A DNA stretch of 64,000 bases from Yersinia massiliensis CCUG 53443 (GTDB lineage: Bacteria > Pseudomonadota > Gammaproteobacteria > Enterobacterales > Enterobacteriaceae): the NCBI RefSeq assembly GCF_000312485.1, contig NZ_HE997643.1:734806-798805 (forward strand). The letters are read 5' to 3'. The notes below the pieces were generated by a model. That model was not told the origin of the DNA, made no database searches, and saw only the letters and a program-made list of their open reading frames with translations. The translations under genes and the position numbers were made by a program. This document shows, one piece after another, positions 60,027 to 64,000 of the stretch; within the stretch, counting starts at the first letter, position 1; every line of letters starts with the position of its first letter.

Positions 60027-61478
60027 CTATGCTGACTGCTCACTGACATGACTGTCAGAATGAGGGCTACATTTAGGTTCATCACTGGGCGCGTTATCGG
60101 TGGGCTTGCTCAGGGCAAGGGTAAAGCCAAAGGTATTAATCCCGTTATTGCTGCTGGCAAACACATCACCTCGATGCATTATTGCCACGGCCCTGACGAT
60201 AGAAAGCCCTAATCCATGATGAGTGGCACTGTGTGTGCGGGCAGTATCCGCGCGATAAAAACGCTCAAATAAACGTGTGAGATGCTCTGCGGCAATAGGT
60301 TCGCCTACGTTAGTCACAGCAATGGACGCGAAATTATTTTCGCGGGTGAGCGTCACGGTGACGGTACTGCCATCGATCGCATGACGGGCACTGTTCTCCA
60401 GTAGATTTGCCAGTGAACGGTGGAACAATCGGCGATCAATTTGAGCAGAAATATCCCCATTCACCTGAATAACGAGGTTTTTCTCGGCAAATGAGGGTTC
60501 GACATATTCAGTAGTCTTATAGCTTTCTTCTCGAAGTGAAACTTCCGTTAATTGGATCGCATGATCGCCCGCCTGAGCATGAGATAGAAACAGCATATCG
60601 TTGACGATAGACGTCATCCGCTCGAGTTCCTCCAAATTTGAGGCCAACAAATCCTCAAGCTCGCTAATCTCGCGGGTTCGCGATAAACCCAGTTGTGTTT
60701 GTCCCATCAGATTCGTTAGCGGCGTTCTTAATTCATGTGCAACGTCGGCATTAAAGCTCTCAAGTTGTTGCCAGGCGATCGCTTGCCGCTCAAGTACCCC
60801 GTTGAAGGCGATAGCGAGTTTTTGCAACTCATCTGGCAGTGTTGCGGTATCCAAGCGTTGCCCGTGATCCCCTGGTGCGAGATGGTGGGCTTGCTCGCTG
60901 AGTTTGTTAACCGGACGCATACCGATTCGAGCAATGACAAATCCCAACAGCGCGATCAAAAAGACACCAATGATGGCAATAATCACCAGCGTGCGAGTAA
61001 ATTCATTCAGCGTCCCCATATAGGGCGTGGAATCGATCGCGACGACGTAGCGCAGTGCGGGGCGTTCACCTTCGGCAGGGATTTCTGCCACAAAGATAAA
61101 TAATGAACATGAATCCTCTGTTGCACCGGGAACTTTGCTAAACCCACTTTTCAGTGAACCCCACTGAACGCCAATGGGGGGAGGGCCCCCAATCTGAAGC
61201 TGGGGGTTATCACTGAGTAGCCAGTATTGCACTCGTCCCCCTTCCGCAGTCGCCAAATCGGTAAATTTGCTCGACAGTGTTTGCCAGCCATCCAAGGTGG
61301 TGCGCGAAAGGATCCACGGAGCCATGAGCGATTCCCTGAACCGCAATTCGTTATGCATTTGCTTTTGCAATGAATCATGCAGAGAACTTCTTAGCACAAT
61401 ACCAACGGCTGAAATGATCAGAACAGAAGCAAGGGCGAACATCAGTGCCAACCGTACTGAAATAGAGCGTTTGATCAT
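60027..61478 (-). CDS. Sensor histidine kinase, CusS/heavy-metal-sensor type
   Basis: Inner-membrane two-component sensor of 483 residues. Membrane helices at about 10-30 and 162-185 enclose a periplasmic domain; HAMP follows. The phospho-accepting His is His248 in [12 protein letters not shown]. The ATPase region has [10 protein letters not shown] and H-H-G-L-G-L-S-I-V. It is closest in plan to CusS, CopS or IrlS. The periplasmic domain shows few Met or His pairs, and no copper-efflux gene is near, so copper is not assured as the signal. Start overlaps the regulator stop by 4 nt. Confidence 0.9.
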   Translation of the reverse strand: MIKRSISVRLALMFALASVLIISAVGIVLRSSLHDSLQKQMHNELRFRESLMAPWILSRTTLDGWQTLSSKFTDLATAEGGRVQYWLLSDNPQLQIGGPPPIGVQWGSLKSGFSKVPGATEDSCSLFIFVAEIPAEGERPALRYVVAIDSTPYMGTLNEFTRTLVIIAIIGVFLIALLGFVIARIGMRPVNKLSEQAHHLAPGDHGQRLDTATLPDELQKLAIAFNGVLERQAIAWQQLESFNADVAHELRTPLTNLMGQTQLGLSRTREISELEDLLASNLEELERMTSIVNDMLFLSHAQAGDHAIQLTEVSLREESYKTTEYVEPSFAEKNLVIQVNGDISAQIDRRLFHRSLANLLENSARHAIDGSTVTVTLTRENNFASIAVTNVGEPIAAEHLTRLFERFYRADTARTHSATHHGLGLSIVRAVAIMHRGDVFASSNNGINTFGFTLALSKPTDNAPSDEPKCSPHSDSHVSEQSA

Positions 61479-62182
61479 GGGGTTGCCCTCCCTTTAATCT
61501 GCTGCTCAGGGCGGGTTTCTAAGACATATCCCATGCCTCGTACGGTATGCAGCAACTTGACTGGGTAGGGCGTATCCATTTTGGCGCGTAAGCGTTTTAT
61601 CGCCACCTCGACGACATTAGCATCACTGTCAAAATTCATGTCCCAGACCTGTTCCGCAATCATCATTTTTGACAGGATCTCGCCCTGATGTCGGGCTAAC
61701 AGGCTGAGCAGAGCAAATTCTTTTGCGGTGAGTTCAAGACGTTCACCTGCTCGTGTGACGCGTCTTGCCAATAAGTCGAGATGCAGATCGCTGATCGATA
61801 ACTGAGTGACATCCGCGCCATCGCTGGGGCGGCGACGGAGCAACGCTTGTATACGGGCAACTAACTCAATCAGTGAAAAGGGTTTTGGCAGATAATCATC
61901 TGCACCAAGCCGCAATCCTTTGACGCGCTCATCGACAGAACCGCGAGCAGATAACATCAACACGGGGGTTTGTTTACTGGCTCGAAGTCCCTCAAGCACG
62001 CCGTAACCATCCATGCTGGGCAGCATCACATCCAATACAATTGCATCATATTCGTATTCGAGGGCCAGATATAATCCGTCCATACCATTAGCAGCAACAT
62101 CGACAGTAAACCCCAGTTCGCTGAGTGCGCGATTGATATAGGAAGATGTTTTTTCTTCATCTTCAACCAAGAGCAGTCGCAT
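61475..62182 (-). CDS. Response regulator, CusR/HprR-like OmpR family
   Basis: DNA-binding response regulator; 235 residues from M-R-L-L-L-V-E-D-E at 62182, with AGGAG upstream (an extended frame to 62215 is less likely). The phospho-acceptor is Asp51 in I-V-L-D-V-M-L-P, with L-S-A-R and Y-L-P-K-P-F completing the receiver. The C-terminal winged helix has L-T-A-K-E-F-A-L-L and [13 protein letters not shown] perfect palindrome of the CusR-box type stands 87 nt upstream. It is coupled with the sensor gene and divergent from a secreted hydrolase gene. Confidence 0.9.
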   Translation of the reverse strand: MRLLLVEDEEKTSSYINRALSELGFTVDVAANGMDGLYLALEYEYDAIVLDVMLPSMDGYGVLEGLRASKQTPVLMLSARGSVDERVKGLRLGADDYLPKPFSLIELVARIQALLRRRPSDGADVTQLSISDLHLDLLARRVTRAGERLELTAKEFALLSLLARHQGEILSKMMIAEQVWDMNFDSDANVVEVAIKRLRAKMDTPYPVKLLHTVRGMGYVLETRPEQQIKGRATP

Positions 62183-62268
62183 GTTTGTCACTCCTTTAAT
62201 AGCACGATGGGTCATAAACGTCTTATTACCTTCATTCTAACGGAACAGGCCTAACAGCTCGCTGACAT

Positions 62269-62292
62269 TTTCCTGACAATTTTGTCAGGAAA
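62269..62292. promoter_or_regulatory. CusR/HprR-type box between the regulator and hydrolase genes
   Basis: TTTCCTGACAA (62269-62279), TT, TTGTCAGGAAA (62282-62292) make a perfect 24-bp palindrome. Its core TGACAA-N2-TTGTCA equals the box recognised by E. coli CusR and HprR. It lies in the divergent promoter region, so both operons may be controlled. Confidence 0.75.
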
Positions 62293-62360
62293 GTTATTTA
62301 GCTGACTGACAAAAAGCTATTTAGCTAACGGACAAAAGCTATTTAGCTAACTGACAGAAA
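62293..62360. repeat. 22-23-bp tandem repeat, 3 units, beside the CusR-type box
   Basis: Units 62293-62315, 62316-62337 and 62338-62360 share the form GxTATTTAGCTxACxGACAxAA. Each ends with a GACA half-site like that of the adjacent palindrome, placed about two helical turns apart. Confidence 0.8.
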
Positions 62361-62492
62361 TGTTATCCGCTGGTCATGCTGATGTCAGTCAATCCTCCTT
62401 AGACTATTTGAAAGTCTGAGTTCCCTTAATATAATTAAGCGGAATGTTTAGATAATTATCTGTTTATTCTAAATATTTAGAGGGCTACTTAA

Positions 62493-63554
62493 ATGAAATG
62501 CACTATTTTCAAGTCGACATTATTAGCAGCGATAATGAGTCTTTCATCGGGAGGCGTTATGGCAGCAGATTACACATTAAATCCCTTCACGTTGGTTTAT
62601 GACGGCGCAATTACTGAAAATGTGAAAGGCAAAGTGAATATTCATCCGGTCACTTATAAACTAAATGGTTTAGATATTTCAGCTAACGTCTATACCCCAG
62701 CGAATTATGATCCAGCCAAAAAATACCCAGCAGTCGTGGTGGCGCACCCTAATGGTGGCGTGAAAGAACAGGTTGCGGGTCTATATGCCCAGCGTTTAGC
62801 CGAAAAAGGGTATATCACCATCGCGGCGGATGCGGCATATCAAGGGGCGAGTGGGGGGCAGCCCCGTAATGTAGACAAACCTTCTTATCGCATTGAGGAT
62901 ATTCACGGCATGGCCGACTTTATCACCCAATACCCCGGTGTTGATCCTGACCGCCTAGGTCTATTGGGTATCTGTGGCGGTGGCGGTTATTCACTTAAAG
63001 CGGCGCAAACCGACAAGCGATTTAGCGCTATTGCCACGTTAAGTATGTTTGATTCTGGTTTAGTGAGACGTAACGGCTATCAGGACTCACAGATTTCTAC
63101 CATTCAAGAGCGCTTAAAACAGGCTTCTGATGCACGAGCGCAAGAAGCGGCGGGCGGAGAAGTCATCTACATTGGCGATGCCAAACTGACCGATGAGCAA
63201 ATTGCCAAATTACCATTTGATTTGTATCGCCAAGGTTTTGAGTACTACGGCAAAACGCATGCCCATCCTAATTCAACCTTCAGATATACCGCCAGTAGTT
63301 TGCTCGACTTAATGAGATTCGATGCGGCCAGTAATATGGACTTAATTGATAAGCCACTACTGATGATGGCCGGCAGTAAAGCTGATTCCCTCTATATGAC
63401 CGAAAAAGCCTTTAAAAATGCAGCCAATGCGAAAGACAAAGAGTTATTCCTTATTGAGGGGGCAACTCACATTGAAACCTATTGGAAACCGGAATACGTC
63501 AATCAAGCTATGGGTAAGTTAGATCAGTTCTTCGGAAAAACGATTGGGTCCTAA
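62493..63554 (+). CDS. Secreted alpha/beta hydrolase with Cys nucleophile (dienelactone-hydrolase-like)
   Basis: Predicted exported hydrolase of 353 residues; substrate unknown. The signal peptide ends G-V-M-A-A. The fold shows V-V-V-A-H-P-N-G-G-V near residue 87, G-Y-I-T-I-A-A-D-A near residue 110, and a nucleophile elbow L-G-I-C-G-G-G-G-Y in which Cys161 replaces the usual Ser, as in dienelactone hydrolase. M-M-A-G-S-K-A-D-S and G-A-T-H-I-E supply the Asp and His. It is divergent from the two-component system across a CusR-type box, so it is a plausible direct target. Confidence 0.87.
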   Translation: MKCTIFKSTLLAAIMSLSSGGVMAADYTLNPFTLVYDGAITENVKGKVNIHPVTYKLNGLDISANVYTPANYDPAKKYPAVVVAHPNGGVKEQVAGLYAQRLAEKGYITIAADAAYQGASGGQPRNVDKPSYRIEDIHGMADFITQYPGVDPDRLGLLGICGGGGYSLKAAQTDKRFSAIATLSMFDSGLVRRNGYQDSQISTIQERLKQASDARAQEAAGGEVIYIGDAKLTDEQIAKLPFDLYRQGFEYYGKTHAHPNSTFRYTASSLLDLMRFDAASNMDLIDKPLLMMAGSKADSLYMTEKAFKNAANAKDKELFLIEGATHIETYWKPEYVNQAMGKLDQFFGKTIGS

Positions 63555-63570
63555 TACAAAGCATGACGGC

Positions 63571-63638
63571 CTAGGTTTTATCAACAGCTAGGTTTTATCA
63601 ACAACTGGGCTCTATTAACAACTCAGTTTTATCAACAA
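63571..63638. repeat. 17-bp tandem repeat, 4 units, after the last hydrolase gene
   Basis: CTAGGTTTTATCAACAG, CTAGGTTTTATCAACAA, CTGGGCTCTATTAACAA and CTCAGTTTTATCAACAA run head to tail (63571-63587, 63588-63604, 63605-63621, 63622-63638), starting 17 nt after the stop. Confidence 0.9.
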
Positions 63639-64000
63639 TATTGTGGTGTTAGGTGTAACGGCCTGATGCCACGAAGATGACAGTAGTATCAGATAAAAGG
63701 CGCCTTTTTCTGTTTTTGATAAAAGAAAATCGTGTAGACGAGGTATAACCATACAATCATAGTGGAATATTGTGTCAATTAATCAAGAACAATAAAAAGA
63801 TGTCGAAACACTAATTGAAAACAGAGCTTGACCAGATTAATTAAAATGATATTTATCACAAATATTTTTATGTGAGATATTGCGGCTGGGATATTTTAAT
63901 TAATATTATTATGTAGTTAGCGCTTACCTCCCTCCTATTAACAAGATTAATCTTGCCTTTCCCGAGACTTTGTAGAATAAATAATAAGAAAACTATCAAC
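63639..64000. other. AT-rich right end, no gene seen
   Basis: The last 362 bp have no supported reading frame on either strand. The DNA becomes strongly AT-rich after about 63720 and may be the promoter region of a gene beyond the window. Confidence 0.3.

Overview
The window reads as chromosomal DNA of an enterobacterium, most likely a Yersinia outside the Y. pestis lineage. It carries the hmsHFRS (pgaABCD) poly-N-acetylglucosamine operon, and the gene content and order from hms through cbl, narX, cytochrome bd, pectate lyase and ast recall the chromosomal segment that in Y. pestis belongs to the deletable pgm (pigmentation) region. No IS100 or other insertion sequence, prophage, CRISPR array, tRNA or rRNA gene was seen. 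Genes look intact; only hmsH is cut, by the left edge. Species assignment is an inference from gene order and from proteins recalled from E. coli and Yersinia.

Layout. 1-5.2 kb: hmsH (3' part), hmsF, hmsR, hmsS (biofilm polysaccharide export and synthesis). 5.4-9.95 kb: a GNAT acetyltransferase, phoH behind a PhoB box and a long leader, chaA antiporter, and a Fur-box-linked siderophore reductase. 10.4-17.4 kb: cbl, narX, a cyanide-insensitive-type cytochrome bd operon with an overlooked 55-residue third gene (DUF2474-like), and a divergent MocR-type regulator (YdcR-like). 17.7-19.0 kb: secreted pectate lyase with a KdgR-like box. 19.9-26.1 kb: complete astCADBE arginine-succinylation operon with NtrC-, ArgR- and sigma-54-type sites. 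26.8-27.9 kb: general porin. 28.1-33.1 kb: hutG, hutI, hutC and divergent hutF, hutD (late histidine catabolism, formylglutamate branch) with two HutC-type operators. 33.7-39.1 kb: ribose-type sugar ABC transporter, Zur-box-linked zinT, RpiB/LacAB-type isomerase, then an unusual structured repeat bracketed by twin terminator hairpins. 39.5-40.9 kb: actS-like amidase activator and ydiL.

41.3-57.0 kb is a full ydi cluster in the E. coli order (ydiM, ydiN, ydiB, aroD, ydiF, ydiO, ydiP, ydiQRST, fadK), with an added LysR gene between ydiM and ydiN. It joins two shikimate/quinate-type MFS carriers and two hydroaromatic enzymes to a CoA-transferase, an acyl-CoA ligase, a CaiA-like acyl-CoA dehydrogenase and a FixABCX-like electron-transfer complex. 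It looks like a cai/fix-type CoA redox pathway for an unidentified, possibly hydroaromatic, acid, and is the best candidate here for an undescribed system.

57.1-63.6 kb: aldo/keto reductase, two secreted alpha/beta hydrolases, a secreted cupin and a CusRS-like two-component system whose promoter region has a perfect CusR-type palindrome next to tandem repeats carrying the same half-site. A recurrent genome-level feature is short (15-23 bp) tandem repeats placed at or just after gene ends; at least five such arrays occur here.
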